From the NCBI GenBank assembly GCA_007124105.1, contig SLFT01000229.1, positions 1-7,393 on the forward strand: DNA of 7,393 nt, in the 5' to 3' direction. The position numbers and the translations under genes were made by a program. Origin of the DNA: Candidatus Hydrogenedentota bacterium. Lineage in GTDB: Bacteria; Hydrogenedentota; Hydrogenedentia; Hydrogenedentales; CAITNO01. The notes under the pieces are model-generated. The model was not told where the DNA came from. It saw nothing but the letters and a program-made list of their open reading frames with translations, and did no database searches. Of this stretch, positions 6,557-7,393 are shown piece by piece; the first letter of the stretch is position 1; every line of letters begins with the position of its first letter.

Positions 6557-6584
6557 ATCCGCGTTAAGTTTATGTATCGCGGAT
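6557..6584. other. Inverted repeat between nucleotidyltransferase and binding-protein genes
   Basis: ATCCGCG (6557-6563) and CGCGGAT (6578-6584) are perfect 7 bp arms around an AT-rich 14-base loop. They lie 13 bp after the stop codon of the preceding gene. There is no T-run after the right arm, so a classical intrinsic terminator is doubtful. An operator for the following transport gene or a weak stem-loop are the alternatives. Confidence 0.4.
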
Positions 6585-6614
6585 GGAAGTGCTGAAACGT
6601 TGAGGCATCAAATC

Positions 6615-6619
6615 AGGGA
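6615..6619 (+). promoter_or_regulatory. Shine-Dalgarno site selecting a GTG start
   Basis: AGGGA lies 6 bases before the GTG at 6626. It decides the start of the binding-protein gene, whose first in-frame ATG is only at codon 14. Confidence 0.55.
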
Positions 6620-6625
6620 CATTGT

Positions 6626-7393
6626 GTGAAGAAATCCATAATAAAATTGGGCCGTATCATCCGCATGGCAAGTCTGGCGTGCTTTATCGCCCTGGCCGTG
6701 TGGGCTTTGTTGCCGCCCGCAGAAGACGAAGACGATTATGACGACGGGGAAACGCCGGCGGAGCGCCATGAGCGTCGCGACCAGGCTGTGGACTATGTAA
6801 TTCGTTTCAGTCCGGGCCCGAATTATATGCCCGGCTCGGTGCCCTTCGGCATCGGCGAACCACTGCAGGGGCTGTCTCGTGTGTTGCGCGATTTCGAGCG
6901 TCGTTTCCCCGATACGCGGGTCGAGGTATTGACCACGCCCCTCACGCGCGAATATCTGGTGACCCAGTTGTCCAGCGGCCAGGCGCCGGATATACTGAAT
7001 GTGAATGTGGAAGACGTATGGGTGGACATCCAGAAGGAGTGGTATATTCCGCTGGACTCCTTTCTCGAAGCGCCCAACGCGTTTATCCGCGAACAGGGCG
7101 ATCCCGATGCGCCGGGTTATGAACAGTGGTGGGACATGTTCACGTATCAGGCCATCAGCCGCGGCAAGGCGGCGCCGGACGGCAAGATGTACTGCCTGAG
7201 TTTCGACATGGTGGAAACCGGCATCTATTACAACAAAGGCATCTTCCGCCAGTTGGCCCTTGATGTTCCGGAAAGCTGGGCGGAATTCATGGATATACTG
7301 AAGACGATCAAAGACACGAACGTAACCCCGCCCGGCGAAGACACGCCGCGCAGCGTCATCCCGATGCTGGTCAATGTGCACATGATGACCGAC
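6626..7393 (+). CDS. Extracellular solute-binding protein of an ABC sugar-type transporter (3' end cut off)
   Basis: An open frame of 256 codons running off the window edge. Family members are usually over 400 residues, so a large part is missing. Residues 1-13 are basic and 14-30 hydrophobic, giving a signal peptide or membrane anchor. A very acidic tract follows (about 33-41). No convincing lipobox is seen, since the only cysteine there (C19) is inside the hydrophobic core. From about residue 57 the protein matches family-1 solute-binding proteins: DFERRFPDTRVEV (89-101), SSGQAPDILNVNVEDVW (116-132), a WWDMF block at 168-172, and DMVETGIYYNKGIF (194-207), which shapes the ligand cleft. It should capture a sugar or oligosaccharide outside the membrane for an ABC importer. 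The permease and ATPase genes are probably beyond the window. The GTG start is chosen for its ribosome site and positively charged N-terminus. Confidence 0.85.
   Translation, partial: MKKSIIKLGRIIRMASLACFIALAVWALLPPAEDEDDYDDGETPAERHERRDQAVDYVIRFSPGPNYMPGSVPFGIGEPLQGLSRVLRDFERRFPDTRVEVLTTPLTREYLVTQLSSGQAPDILNVNVEDVWVDIQKEWYIPLDSFLEAPNAFIREQGDPDAPGYEQWWDMFTYQAISRGKAAPDGKMYCLSFDMVETGIYYNKGIFRQLALDVPESWAEFMDILKTIKDTNVTPPGEDTPRSVIPMLVNVHMMTD

Noticed and set aside
6608..7381. 257-codon minus-strand open frame
   Set aside because: It is antisense to the solute-binding protein, which has clear family motifs and a ribosome site on the plus strand.

Overview
This is a 7.4 kb stretch of a fairly GC-rich bacterial chromosome. 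No rRNA, tRNA, CRISPR array or complete insertion sequence was seen. The gene content (a giant propeller/di-heme protein related to the hydrazine synthase alpha subunit, long repeat-filled intergenic DNA, and an ABC sugar-type binding protein) suggests a Planctomycetes/PVC-type or Hydrogenedentota-like environmental bacterium. That placement is inference from protein style and could not be tested.

Layout. Positions 1-781 are AT-richer and hold no convincing intact gene. They contain a broken copy of part of the downstream propeller gene (80-268), a CACAGAT repeat cluster phased at 10 bp (369-445), and a nested inverted-repeat element (512-635) that may form the leader of the next gene. From 782 to 4174 (+) lies the large secreted protein: signal peptide, SMP-30/NHL-like propeller, helical linker, TolB-like second propeller, and a C-terminal HzsA-like domain with two CxxCH heme-c sites. 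A 146 bp convergent gap follows. Then comes a minus-strand threonine synthase (thrC, 5559-4321) with an N-terminal zinc ribbon. A 365 bp divergent region separates thrC from a plus-strand pair. It carries a four-copy 9 bp tandem repeat and a perfect 15 bp palindrome overlapping a promoter-like -10. The pair is a 78-residue protein (5925-6161) overlapping by 62 bp a small nucleotidyltransferase-fold protein (6100-6543), an arrangement resembling a toxin-antitoxin module. Last is the 5' part of an extracellular solute-binding protein of an ABC sugar-type transporter (6626 to the window edge), starting at GTG.

How the genes relate. They do not form one pathway. The heme/propeller protein and the binding protein both act outside the cytoplasmic membrane. 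thrC is housekeeping amino-acid biosynthesis. The small overlapping pair looks like an accessory module inserted among them. The strongest leads are the partial duplicate upstream of the propeller gene, the nested inverted repeats in its leader, the HzsA-like fusion protein outside any visible anammox context, and the nucleotidyltransferase pair with apparently substituted active-site positions behind a palindromic operator candidate.
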